From: Occallatibacter riparius
Lineage (GTDB): Bacteria > Acidobacteriota > Terriglobia > Terriglobales > Acidobacteriaceae
DNA: 64,000 bases
Direction: 5' to 3'
Assembly: GCF_025264625.1 (NCBI RefSeq)
Contig: NZ_CP093313.1
Location: forward strand, 3,534,001-3,598,000
The position numbers were made by a program, and so were the translations under genes. Of the stretch, positions 1-7,785 are shown one piece after another. The notes beneath the pieces were generated by a model. It was not told the DNA's origin, made no database searches, and worked only from the letters and a program-made list of their open reading frames with translations. Within the stretch, counting starts at the first letter, position 1, and every line of letters starts with the position of its first letter.

Positions 1-798
1 GGCCGGAACGGTATTGCCTACTACATTGCATTGCACGGTGGTGGAGGCTGAAAGCGCAGGCGTGGGCTCGTAATCCACCAGGCGCGCCATGTTGACTAAG
101 GAGCGGCGCTGCGTCGCGCTCAGGAGCGAAGCTTCCGCGGCCACGCGGTCCTGCAGGTAGCTCAACTCATCGGCAACCTGGCAGAGAGCTTCCATGAACA
201 TGACACCAAAATCGGCCTCGGAACGCTCCTGCCATGATGGATAGCGCTGCGCAGAGAAATCAGTGAGGGCGAGCTTGAAGCTCTGGAAATCTTTTGCGGT
301 ATAGTCGATGGCCGGAAGCGGAGGATCGTCGGGCGCGCAGCAGGTACTCTTCGGATTGCAATCGAAATCCGATGGGCACAGCACCTTGAACGAGAAGGTC
401 GCGCTCGAATACATCGGATCCAGCGCTGGCAGGGGATCGAGAGTGTTCGGGGGCCCGGAGGCACTGGGCGTATCGGTCGTCAGGGTGAGTGTGTAGGTCG
501 AGAAATCGCCGGGCTTGTCGACGTGAACAGCCAGGACGGGGCGTCCCGCTGGATCGACTGACCAGTCGCTCGGGTGGACCTCCCTGGTGTTGATCCCCTG
601 AATGCGATCGCCACCGGAGATGGTCGCCTGAACCTCGGCCGGCGAAGCGGGCTTAATGTCGACCGTGTTGAGGAAGTGTACATAGAGGGTCTTCGCGTCC
701 ACAGACTTCAACTCAACGAAGTCGATGCCGTTGACGACGAACGGAGGTCCGATGACCTTCACCAGGCGGTTGCGCGGTTCTGTGAGTGGTTGCGTCAT
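1..798 (-). CDS. eCIS baseplate protein, gpJ/gp6-like (partial, C-terminus outside window)
   Basis: The minus-strand frame is open from an ATG at 798 to base 1 (266 codons) and continues off the window. The product resembles the long baseplate assembly proteins (Pvc11/Pvc12, gpJ or T4 gp6-like) that form the wedge ring of contractile injection systems. The first ~100 residues are beta-rich and Ig-like. From about residue 160 comes the segment IDYTAKDFQSF followed by a helical stretch rich in acidic and aromatic residues, then ELSYLQDRVAAEA, typical of the N-terminal part of these proteins. It sits one base beyond the stop of the gp25-like gene, so it is probably translationally coupled. The family identity is firm; which of the two wedge proteins it is cannot be decided from this fragment. 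Confidence 0.8.
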   Translation of the reverse strand, partial: MTQPLTEPRNRLVKVIGPPFVVNGIDFVELKSVDAKTLYVHFLNTVDIKPASPAEVQATISGGDRIQGINTREVHPSDWSVDPAGRPVLAVHVDKPGDFSTYTLTLTTDTPSASGPPNTLDPLPALDPMYSSATFSFKVLCPSDFDCNPKSTCCAPDDPPLPAIDYTAKDFQSFKLALTDFSAQRYPSWQERSEADFGVMFMEALCQVADELSYLQDRVAAEASLLSATQRRSLVNMARLVDYEPTPALSASTTVQCNVVGNTVPA

Positions 799-799
799 C

Positions 800-1210
800 T
801 CATATCACCTGCACCTCGGTTTGTGTCACGGACTGCGTTTCGATCAGCACGTAAGTGACCTGTATGGCGATAGCGCCATCGGGCAGCGGAGGCCCGGAGA
901 CCGGACCACCTGTTGTGCTGTTTGCCGTTCGCACAGTCACGTCCTTCACTGTGATCTGATTGGCGAGCCAAAGGTTGAGCGCCTGCGTTACAAGCAGCTT
1001 TGTGGTTGCGCCTAGCGAGGAATTCATCGGTGCGAAGAGAAGCCTGCGCAAACCAGCACCGAACGTGGGCAGGCACACGCGCTCGCCAGGGTCGGTGAGT
1101 AGAATCTGGCGGATCATTTGATCGACGTGGCTGGCGTAGTCGGTCTGCGCAGCCTGGCCAGAGGCAGCATCGATTGCAAACGGATAACGTATGTCGCGCC
1201 GTATCGTCAT
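800..1210 (-). CDS. eCIS baseplate wedge protein, gp25-like (Pvc9)
   Basis: 136 aa, the usual size for T4 gp25-like wedge proteins (Pvc9/Afp9, TssE relatives). This protein contacts the sheath-proximal baseplate and starts sheath assembly. The family signature is visible at about residues 40-55: LTDPGERVCLPTFGAGL, with the conserved Arg, Pro and Phe-Gly, preceded by a helix with paired Gln-Ile residues. The C-terminal half is beta-strand rich, ending in IQVTYVLIET. The start has a good ribosome site (GAGGAGG) just upstream. It lies between the PAAR-like tip gene and the gpJ-like gene, the canonical eCIS order. Confidence 0.9.
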   Translation of the reverse strand: MTIRRDIRYPFAIDAASGQAAQTDYASHVDQMIRQILLTDPGERVCLPTFGAGLRRLLFAPMNSSLGATTKLLVTQALNLWLANQITVKDVTVRTANSTTGGPVSGPPLPDGAIAIQVTYVLIETQSVTQTEVQVI

Positions 1211-1219
1211 CGTGCCTCC

Positions 1220-1546
1220 TCAGAGCCCTTCCACTAGTGGCTGTGTGTTCTGAATCAAAACTGTGCCTTGCGGAGCCTGCGTGGCGGCAAGACAGAGCCC
1301 TACGCTGGCCTCGTTCAAGGCGAAGTCGCCGCCGGCTTTGACCTTTGTGCATGCCTGGACCCACTGCACGGTTACGCACGGGCTGGCCACGGTGCCAATC
1401 ACGAAGGGGCATCCGGCGATGGTGCAGGTGTCTGACATGCGCAGCACGGGAGACGAAGCTGTCGTTTGCGACTGTCCTGGCACCGCTGTGACGGTGCCGC
1501 CGTGCGGGCACATCATGGTGCTCGCGGATGTGAGCAGTGCGGGCAC
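1220..1546 (-). CDS. PAAR-like spike tip protein of eCIS
   Basis: 108 aa, Cys- and Gly-rich, with MCPHGGTVTAV near the N-terminus and further cysteines through the middle, resembling the PAAR-like/DUF4280 tip proteins that cap the spike trimer and pierce the target membrane. The frame begins with GTG overlapping the TAG of the spike gene by one base; an ATG pair about 10 codons further in (just before CPHGG) is the alternative start. Small size, metal-binding-type cysteines and location directly after the OB-fold spike gene support the tip role. I infer metal binding from family behaviour only. Confidence 0.75.
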   Translation of the reverse strand: MPALLTSASTMMCPHGGTVTAVPGQSQTTASSPVLRMSDTCTIAGCPFVIGTVASPCVTVQWVQACTKVKAGGDFALNEASVGLCLAATQAPQGTVLIQNTQPLVEGL

Positions 1547-2052
1547 TAGGTCACCTCCAGTGCGCCATTGTTGACGTTCACGCCGCTTGCGCCGATGGCT
1601 ACGCTGCTCGAGCCTGACGTGCAGGTGATACCGCTCGAGTCGAGAACGACTGTGTTCTGCTGCGCGTCCGTCACGGTCACGCTGCCGGCATTGTTGTCGA
1701 TCGCCAGGGAGCCACCCGTAGCGATGATGCTCTTTACGTCCGCGCTAGCCGAGGAAGGGATATCACCGGAGGACCAATACATGCCGACCCAAATGGGATA
1801 GGAGACATCGCCGCCCTCGAACTCGATCCAGACGCCGCTGCCCACTTCAGGCAGCATCACGAATCCCACTTGCGGTCCGGCATAAGGCACGCACGGCATG
1901 CACCATCCAGTGCCGGTCTGGGGCAGCACGGAAGGGACAGCCGCCTTGACGCGCATTGTGGATGCGTCCACATCAGTCACCACGCCTCGATACTTTCCGT
2001 AGTAGCGGTTGCGCACGCGGTCCATCAAATCCTGCAGCAGGGGATCGCTCAT
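1546..2052 (-). CDS. eCIS spike protein, gp5/VgrG OB-fold domain
   Basis: 168 aa. The N-terminal part, with YYGKYRGVVTDVD followed by VGFVMLPEVGSGVWIEFEGGD at about residues 60-85, is the OB-fold of gp5/VgrG-type spike proteins; the C-terminal third (ITCTSGSSSVAIGASG) is the strand-repeat type that forms the beta-helical needle. I placed the start at the ATG at 2052, which forms an ATGA overlap with the stop of the hub gene; a longer upstream frame to 2268 is an overlap artefact inside the hub gene. The hub and the spike are separate proteins here, whereas VgrG fuses them. It should trimerise on the hub and carry the PAAR-like tip. Confidence 0.85.
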   Translation of the reverse strand: MSDPLLQDLMDRVRNRYYGKYRGVVTDVDASTMRVKAAVPSVLPQTGTGWCMPCVPYAGPQVGFVMLPEVGSGVWIEFEGGDVSYPIWVGMYWSSGDIPSSASADVKSIIATGGSLAIDNNAGSVTVTDAQQNTVVLDSSGITCTSGSSSVAIGASGVNVNNGALEVT

Positions 2053-3173
2053 AAGCCAAGTCCTCCAAGCGGTCCAGCGCTGGGCGGAGCACCAACAGCA
2101 TTGCGCATCAGCACAAAGTCCATGGTGTGTTTCTCCGCGGTGATCTTGTGGCGAACGCTCCAGACAAAGTACTTGCCTGAATGAAGTGAACCGGCGGCGT
2201 CCAGTTGAACCACTGTGCCTGCGCGCAGGATGGAGCCGACGCGGCCCACATCGGCAGTGCCCTGGCACCGCACGAACCAGCCGGCTTCTCTGAGGACCGA
2301 TTGCGCGCGCTCGGTCAATTCCTGGCCGTCATCCACCGTCGTGGTCAGCAGCGAGGTGACAGTCGTTCCGACAAAGTCCGATAGGCCCTGCGCTTCCATC
2401 GGGTCCAGGCCGGAGTCGCTTGTGGTTCCGCCGGCGCCGTCCGGACTGCTATCGGTGAACAAGGTCTGCATGGCAAGCGTCGCCGATGGGCGCATCACGT
2501 CCCACGTGATGTCGACCGCGTCGATGGTTGCCGCGGTTGAATCATTCAACGTGAGCGTGACTGCGGGATCACCATCGAGCGATGGCTTAGCGAACGAGCC
2601 GGTGCGCTGGCCCGGCGTGTCAGTGCAATAAACGCGGAAGAGCTTGCCGTTCCTTCTAGCCAGACGGCGCAGAAACTGCGCGTCGGTGGCACGCTGCATC
2701 AGAGTGTGGCCGTCGGATGTGTGCGCCGGCGTGTCGTCGTCGGTGTTTGCGCTGTCAGGAGTGAAGCCGTAGTTGCCGAAGATGGTGTTGGCGACTGCGC
2801 CGTCGGTTACGTCGGCCCACTCTTTCACGTTCTCTGTGGTGTTCATGAGCCAGGTCGCGTCCTGCCCCCACACCTTAAGGGTGCTGGAAACGGTCCCTGT
2901 GTCGAGATGAGTGGCATGCGACAGTACATAGCCATCGAAGAGGCACTGGACTTGGCCGTCTTTCGCGGCTGCTGTGATGGCGATATTCGACAAGGGCGCG
3001 AGACGCGTATCGTTGGGGAGATCGTAGTCGCCCGCATCGGTGCGCTTGATCGGCAACGTGATCGAGAGTGCGCCGGGCATGTCTACGTTCTCCTCTATAT
3101 CCAGTTCCGACATTGCCGTGGACAGGTCATTGGCGGCCTGCCCGGCAATCAAAATGGTGAAACTGCTCGCCAT
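2049..3173 (-). CDS. eCIS baseplate hub protein, gp27/late control D-like (Pvc8 N-half)
   Basis: 374 aa, matching phage late control D/gp27-like hub proteins. Two tandem beta-barrel halves are suggested by SITLPIKRTDAGDYDLP and FDGYVLSHATHLDTG in the first 130 residues, then a central helical segment (DAQFLRRLARRNGKLFRVY, about residues 185-205) that is typical of the family, and a C-terminal domain ending in KYFVWSVRHKITAEKHTMDF. The protein links the tube to the spike. The start ATG directly follows the TAA of the LysM-like gene (TAAATG), and the stop overlaps the spike start, so these three genes are tightly coupled. Confidence 0.85.
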   Translation of the reverse strand: MASSFTILIAGQAANDLSTAMSELDIEENVDMPGALSITLPIKRTDAGDYDLPNDTRLAPLSNIAITAAAKDGQVQCLFDGYVLSHATHLDTGTVSSTLKVWGQDATWLMNTTENVKEWADVTDGAVANTIFGNYGFTPDSANTDDDTPAHTSDGHTLMQRATDAQFLRRLARRNGKLFRVYCTDTPGQRTGSFAKPSLDGDPAVTLTLNDSTAATIDAVDITWDVMRPSATLAMQTLFTDSSPDGAGGTTSDSGLDPMEAQGLSDFVGTTVTSLLTTTVDDGQELTERAQSVLREAGWFVRCQGTADVGRVGSILRAGTVVQLDAAGSLHSGKYFVWSVRHKITAEKHTMDFVLMRNAVGAPPSAGPLGGLGL

Positions 3174-3452
3174 TTAAACGCCCCCGCGCGGAATCCCAAT
3201 GAGCGGACGCGCTTCAAGGGCTGCGGCGACGGGCGTGCCATTCGCATCGCAGAGCTTCCAGAACAGCGTCGGGTCCTTCAGATAGCGCGCGGCGATCAGG
3301 TCGAGCCGATCGCCTTGCACCTTGGTGTGGTAACCAGCCAAGGGCAACTGTGACGGCGAACGCGACAATCGCGTCGCGGTGACCACGCGGCCATCGCGCA
3401 GTGTCACGGTGTAGGGAACGAGTTTTGCGTAACGGCTATTGGTGGCAAACAT
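3174..3452 (-). CDS. LysM-like small baseplate protein (second half of a split Pvc7)
   Basis: 92 aa with a LysM-type segment: VQGDRLDLIAARYLKDP followed by FWKLCDANG at about residues 48-78, then a short basic tail. In Afp/Pvc systems a LysM-like domain normally forms the C-terminus of the Pvc7 tube-adaptor protein; here it is a separate gene directly downstream of the CIS-tube-domain gene. The Shine-Dalgarno (AGGAGAAACA) is strong. In eCIS such LysM domains are thought to act as structural glue between the tube adaptor and the baseplate rather than as wall binders; that is family knowledge, not visible here. Confidence 0.7.
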   Translation of the reverse strand: MFATNSRYAKLVPYTVTLRDGRVVTATRLSRSPSQLPLAGYHTKVQGDRLDLIAARYLKDPTLFWKLCDANGTPVAAALEARPLIGIPRGGV

Positions 3453-3479
3453 TGTTTCTCCTCATACTCGTATTCCCTG

Positions 3480-4187
3480 CTAAACCGGCAACATGCCGAC
3501 GATCGATTCCACGGCGTTGGCCAGGTTGGCGATGGCCAGCGCTTCACGTAGGCCGGCTGTGTAGGTGGCGGCCATGTTGGCCAGGGTGCCCAAAGGCCCA
3601 TCGACGAATTGCAGTTCGGGCGGCGTTAGGACCTTCAGCGTGATCTGCGCCTCCGCATGCGTGGGGACCAACAGAGTGCCGTCGTAGAGCTTCTCAGTGA
3701 ACGTCAAGGCCGTCACGCGCACGGGCGCAATGCGTCCAGGGCCCCAGACAAATAGAGTTGTGGGCAACTGCGAAGCTGGAACCGCGGTAGCTGGCGGAGG
3801 ACCACCTCCCAGCCCGAGAGCGGAGGAGACGGAGCCGATGAGTCCGCCGCCCGGAGGGGCGGTGGGGAACAGAAGCATCTCCAACGCCGCAATGCGCGGA
3901 TAGACGCCGCTAAGCTTGGCGAGTCCGGCGGTGATGGCGCTGCCATCGGCGATGGTGTCGCCGGCGTCCATCGCGAGCGTGAACGAAAACTGTTCCTCGG
4001 GCGGTCCAGTGATCGCGAGCGGATTGCTCGGGCTCTGGCCGGGTGAGCTGACGCCGCCGGTCTTCGCCGGCGTCCAGGTGTGCGTCATCGTCTCGGGGTT
4101 GTACTGAAAGAGGATGACGTTGGGCAGAGGTATCGGGAAGCTCTCCATGAACTCGATCAGTGCGCCGCGAAGGTACTGTCCAGCCAT
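3480..4187 (-). CDS. CIS tube-adaptor protein (CIS_tube domain, Pvc7-like N-part)
   Basis: 235 aa. The N-terminal segment PNVILFQYNPETMTHTW at about residues 22-38 is the hallmark of the CIS_tube domain (a polypeptide whose beta-barrel stacks below the inner tube). The middle (about 105-135) is a low-complexity Gly/Pro-rich linker, GGGLIGSVSSALGLGGG, and the C-terminal part returns to strands (RVTALTFTEKLYDG and AQITLKVLTP). The usual fused LysM domain is missing and is instead encoded by the next gene. No strong ribosome site precedes the ATG; it is 6 bases after the preceding stop, so coupling is likely. Confidence 0.75.
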   Translation of the reverse strand: MAGQYLRGALIEFMESFPIPLPNVILFQYNPETMTHTWTPAKTGGVSSPGQSPSNPLAITGPPEEQFSFTLAMDAGDTIADGSAITAGLAKLSGVYPRIAALEMLLFPTAPPGGGLIGSVSSALGLGGGPPPATAVPASQLPTTLFVWGPGRIAPVRVTALTFTEKLYDGTLLVPTHAEAQITLKVLTPPELQFVDGPLGTLANMAATYTAGLREALAIANLANAVESIVGMLPV

Positions 4188-4193
4188 GCTGTT

Positions 4194-4418
4194 TTATCCG
4201 ATCTGCCGCAAGAGTGAGTTGACTATTTCATCCGCAAGTCGCGGTAGATTCCTGCTCGTTGCCTGTTCATTCAACTCCACGGTCAAGTCGCCGAAGTCGC
4301 CTGCGTGCGGCTTCGTTTGTGCGAGCCCATCGCCTACCTGCTTGGCGAGTTCCTTCGCGTTCTCGGTGCTGAGCCCGGGAATATTGAGCACCAGACGCTC
4401 GATGTAAATGTCGTCCAT
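4194..4418 (-). CDS. Small conserved eCIS-associated protein of unknown function
   Basis: 74 aa from the ATG at 4418, chosen because GAGGAG lies just upstream; a longer frame to 4466 would overlap the ATPase gene. The protein starts MDDIYIERLVLNIPG and contains a helical segment (ENAKELAKQVGDGLAQ) plus a C-terminal helix ending in SLLRQIG. It shows no membrane segment or catalytic motif. Its fixed position between the ATPase gene and the tube-adaptor gene suggests an assembly or chaperone role, but I do not recognise a named family and assign no function. Confidence 0.6.
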   Translation of the reverse strand: MDDIYIERLVLNIPGLSTENAKELAKQVGDGLAQTKPHAGDFGDLTVELNEQATSRNLPRLADEIVNSLLRQIG

Positions 4419-4443
4419 CGTCAGCTCCTCGCCTCGAAGGTGT

Positions 4444-6477
4444 TCATAGGAGTGCTCCGCGGCCAAGCGAGGTCCGCATCAATTGCCCTTGTTTTGCATA
4501 CTCACGCAGGGCTGAAGTCTCAATCTGTTCCATGCCGATTTTCTTGCCGGCGCCGCGTGCCAGAAATGCCGCTCCCAGCGCGATTGCCTTGATCTGCGCG
4601 CCGTTCAGGTCCATTTCTTCGGCGAGCAGGTCGAAGTCGATGTCCTCAGTGATGCGTTCGCCGCGGGCTGAAAATTCCGGCAGTGATTTTTCCCAGAGGA
4701 CGCGGCGCTCCCGCTTGTCGGGGGGAAGGAAATCCATGACGAAGCGAAGGCGGCGAAGGAATGCAGTATCCAAATCGTTCTTGCGGTTGGTGGCCAAGAT
4801 TGCGATGCCGTCGAACTGCTCGATGCGCTGCAGGAGGTAGTCGATCTCGATGTTGGCGAAGCGGTCATGCGAGTCCTTCACCTGCATGCGGCTTCCGAAG
4901 AGCGCGTCTGCCTCGTCGAAGAACAACAGCGCGCCTGAACGCTCACATGCGTCGAACACATTGCGCAGGCGTTTCTCGGTTTCGCCAATGTACTTGTTTA
5001 CGACGCCGGCTAGATCAACGCGATAAAGCTCCAAGCCAAGCGAACGCGCCAGCACCTGTGCCGCCATTGTTTTGCCGGTACCGCTGGGCCCCCCAAAGAG
5101 CGCGGATATTCCCTGACCAAGATGCGTTAGGCGTGAGAATCCCCACTCTTCGTACACCTCCCAACGCAGCAGCACCTGGCCTTCGAAGTCTTTGAGCATT
5201 TTCTGCAGAGACGGCGAGACCACGAGATCATCCCACGTGTACGGGCAGGCGAGCGGCTGCATCAACTCGCCGTGCGCCTCGGCCGCGCGCCGCAAAGCGA
5301 TATAGACGGCCTCCTTCGAAGCGGATTGCGCCACCAGGCGGATTTCGTTTGGCGTCAGCCTCTGCACGCGCACGATAGCGGGCGGCTCAGCGTCACTCCA
5401 GTGCGACCAGCATTCCAGGCGCTGCGCGGTCGGCAGCGGATCCAGCACGAAGCGATGTGTTGCGCTCAACGATTGCTGTGCGCCACGCAGACAGCGGGAA
5501 GCGAGCGCTTTCAGTTCGGCGTTCTCCTGCGGTGTCAGTTGTTCGGCATCGCGCCAAAAGAGGACTGCACCCGAGGCGTGCGCCAGACGAATGGCCTGCA
5601 CCAGCGCGTCGAGCCGTGATTCTCCAGGCGTCGAAGACGCTCCGGGCAACAGCGCGGGAGTCACCGCCAGAAGAGGACAGTCGATTGCCGCAGCATATTG
5701 GGCGGCCAAGGTCTCGCGGCCTGATCCATCGGGGCCGATGAGGACCAACTCCAGATCGCGTCCTTCGCAGAGCAGGCTCTCTGGAGTGAGTTCGGCGAGC
5801 ATCTTGCCCAGCAATTGCGGATAAAGACATGGCAGTGAGCGCGCATACTCCGGTGGAAGCATGCGCGTCGAGCGATCGAGTGAGGGATCAAACCAGCGCT
5901 CGGCTTCGATGGACAACACCACCGCAGCATCGATCTGCCACGGAGTGGTGGCGCGCAACGCCGGCTCGCCATGCGCCGGGTGCGCCAGCCGCCAGCGAAG
6001 GAGGCTGCTCATGGGCGCCGGTCCTCCGCTCCAGCCGAACAGCGCTGCCGCGGCTGCCGCGGTAGGTTGATTCGCGCGCGTGTCGTCGGCGAGGTAAGCA
6101 AGGGCTCGTCCGAGGTGCGGGTCGAGTTCGCAGGCCACGCACAGCGCGAGGAGATCGCGCTCCGCTGAGGTTAGTCCGAACTGATCGCCGAGCTGCTTCC
6201 AGAAACTCGATGTCTCGAGTGCTTTGCCGGCAGCAGATGCAGCCCTCACAAGCTCGCGGTTGTTCTCTTCGCGACAGAAATTCTTATAGCGCTCTTGCGC
6301 GTGGCGCGGATCAGCGAGAATGCGACGCACTTCGGCGGGTGGAATGGCCAGGCCCTGATCCGGGCTGGTTTCACCCTGCGCCCACAGATGCTCCATCCAC
6401 GCAGTGCGCAGCTTGGCGCAGGCGCGCACTCGCGCTTGAATTGCATCCGAGGTTCGCATTGGCGTCCGTTTGGTCAT
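4444..6477 (-). CDS. eCIS AAA+ ATPase (Pvc15-like)
   Basis: 677 aa, the size of Pvc15/Afp15 ATPases. The N-terminal ~400 residues are helical and contain a degenerate first nucleotide-binding region (LVLIGPDGSGRETLAAQ, about residues 244-260). The active AAA module follows: Walker A GGPSGTGKTMAAQVL near residue 460, Walker B ALLFFDEADALFG near 512, sensor segment ILATNRKNDLD and an arginine finger-type RRLRFVMDF. It is thought to act in particle assembly or cargo loading in the producer cell. It follows the DUF4255 gene by a few bases. The first P-loop-like sequence (GPDGSGRET) has Arg in place of the catalytic Lys, so that site is probably inactive. Confidence 0.9.
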   Translation of the reverse strand: MTKRTPMRTSDAIQARVRACAKLRTAWMEHLWAQGETSPDQGLAIPPAEVRRILADPRHAQERYKNFCREENNRELVRAASAAGKALETSSFWKQLGDQFGLTSAERDLLALCVACELDPHLGRALAYLADDTRANQPTAAAAAALFGWSGGPAPMSSLLRWRLAHPAHGEPALRATTPWQIDAAVVLSIEAERWFDPSLDRSTRMLPPEYARSLPCLYPQLLGKMLAELTPESLLCEGRDLELVLIGPDGSGRETLAAQYAAAIDCPLLAVTPALLPGASSTPGESRLDALVQAIRLAHASGAVLFWRDAEQLTPQENAELKALASRCLRGAQQSLSATHRFVLDPLPTAQRLECWSHWSDAEPPAIVRVQRLTPNEIRLVAQSASKEAVYIALRRAAEAHGELMQPLACPYTWDDLVVSPSLQKMLKDFEGQVLLRWEVYEEWGFSRLTHLGQGISALFGGPSGTGKTMAAQVLARSLGLELYRVDLAGVVNKYIGETEKRLRNVFDACERSGALLFFDEADALFGSRMQVKDSHDRFANIEIDYLLQRIEQFDGIAILATNRKNDLDTAFLRRLRFVMDFLPPDKRERRVLWEKSLPEFSARGERITEDIDFDLLAEEMDLNGAQIKAIALGAAFLARGAGKKIGMEQIETSALREYAKQGQLMRTSLGRGALL

Positions 6478-6484
6478 GCAGCGG

Positions 6485-7780
6485 TTATGGCACCTTTACC
6501 CACCACCCGGGTGGGGCCTCGATGTTGTTCACGATTACGCGGACGGGCATGTAGGATCCTGACGTCAGACCCGCTGCGGGAAGTTCAAATGCGATTGCCC
6601 CCGTTCCTGCGTTCACAGTGGCTACGCCGGGAGCTACCGCTCCGCCTATCGTGAGCGCAGTTTGATCGATGAGCACTGATGTGTGTCCGGCGACGAGTCC
6701 GCTGGCCGAGAATGAGTAGACATGCGAAGGATCCGGTTTGAGTTCCGTCTCTCCCGGCCCAATTCCGAGCACCTGCGGAGCGATTGAGATCGGCAGCGGA
6801 TTGCTGCGGAAGCCTGCGCCGGTATGGCCCACCGTGATCTGGTAAGCACCCGGAGGCGGTGTATTGGTGAGCGTTGTGCCGGACGCCGGGGTTGCTCCAT
6901 ACGTCGTCGGCAGCTGCACTACAACCTCATCGGCGTTGCCTGCAGTCCCGGAGGCTGCTGCTCCGAAGACGCGCCACGATGCTGGTAGCGGCCACTCTGC
7001 GCCGCCGCCAGATGGACTCAGATACACCGTACCTGCATCAGCCTGATCCAAGCCGCTGCCGAGCAGTCGGACGCTCTCACCTGCCGCCGCTCCGGGCTGC
7101 CCGGCGAGAGAGACGACCTGCGAAGGATGGGCTGCAATGGGCGCCACGCGGTACGCGACCTGTCGACTTAACTCGAACAAGTGCGGTTCCGGTTCTGGAG
7201 TAGGCGAGATGAAGTTGAGGTCGGGGCTCACGCTCAGCGAAACCTCGACGGGCGTGCGCATGTCCTCGACCGGAGGCAGATCGGGAGCGAGGAAGACGAT
7301 GGCGACCCGGAACATGGCCGAGAGGCGGATAGGCACGGTGATTGCCTGCCACAGGCGGCTCATCTCTTCGATTGAGTCAGCCTCCACGGTTACGGAGAAC
7401 TCCGCCGTCGCGCTCTTGTAGATCGGGTTCGCGTGGAAGTAGGCCAGCGCCACACTCATCAGGTACTGCTCCATATGCCAGTTCTTTTCTGAATAGCTGG
7501 TGAGCAGATACGACAAGTTGAGACTCAATGGCTGCGAGGTATTCAACTGCGCGCGCTGCCCCTGGACGGGCGTATTTCTCCAATATGGGTCGCGGCCCAC
7601 GTGCAGGAGGTAGAGACTCAAAACGTTTGTGCCGTCAGTGCGCGAAACGGCCGGCATCAGTCCGGATACTTCGAACGGAAAGTGATTTTGTACATAACGC
7701 GGCGAGGCTTTGATCGCAGCAGTGAGCTGCGAGATGAGCAAGTGAGTGACCTGCGCGAGATCCTGGACGCTCCACGCCAT
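6485..7780 (-). CDS. DUF4255 (Pvc16-like) cap protein with C-terminal Ig/IPT-like extension
   Basis: 431 aa. Residues 1-180 match the DUF4255/Pvc16 family: SVQDLAQVTHLLISQL at the N-terminus, then LYLLHVGRDPYWRN and LNLSYLLTSYSEKNWHMEQYLMSVALAYFH, all characteristic. Pvc16 proteins terminate and cap the sheath-tube. About residues 225-431 form one or two Ig-like/IPT-type beta domains (GESVRLLGSGLDQADAGTVYLSP and ITVGHTGAGFRSNPLPISIAPQVLG). Simple Pvc16 proteins are shorter, so the extension is notable. The start has an AGGGAT ribosome site. It sits between the Gln/Ala-rich protein and the ATPase, consistent with eCIS order. Confidence 0.85.
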   Translation of the reverse strand: MAWSVQDLAQVTHLLISQLTAAIKASPRYVQNHFPFEVSGLMPAVSRTDGTNVLSLYLLHVGRDPYWRNTPVQGQRAQLNTSQPLSLNLSYLLTSYSEKNWHMEQYLMSVALAYFHANPIYKSATAEFSVTVEADSIEEMSRLWQAITVPIRLSAMFRVAIVFLAPDLPPVEDMRTPVEVSLSVSPDLNFISPTPEPEPHLFELSRQVAYRVAPIAAHPSQVVSLAGQPGAAAGESVRLLGSGLDQADAGTVYLSPSGGGAEWPLPASWRVFGAAASGTAGNADEVVVQLPTTYGATPASGTTLTNTPPPGAYQITVGHTGAGFRSNPLPISIAPQVLGIGPGETELKPDPSHVYSFSASGLVAGHTSVLIDQTALTIGGAVAPGVATVNAGTGAIAFELPAAGLTSGSYMPVRVIVNNIEAPPGWWVKVP

Positions 7781-7785
7781 CGCCG

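Noticed and set aside
2053-2268. Upstream extension of the spike gene
   Set aside because: These codons lie inside the hub gene and are Arg/Cys-rich without homology; the ATGA overlap gives a natural start at 2052.
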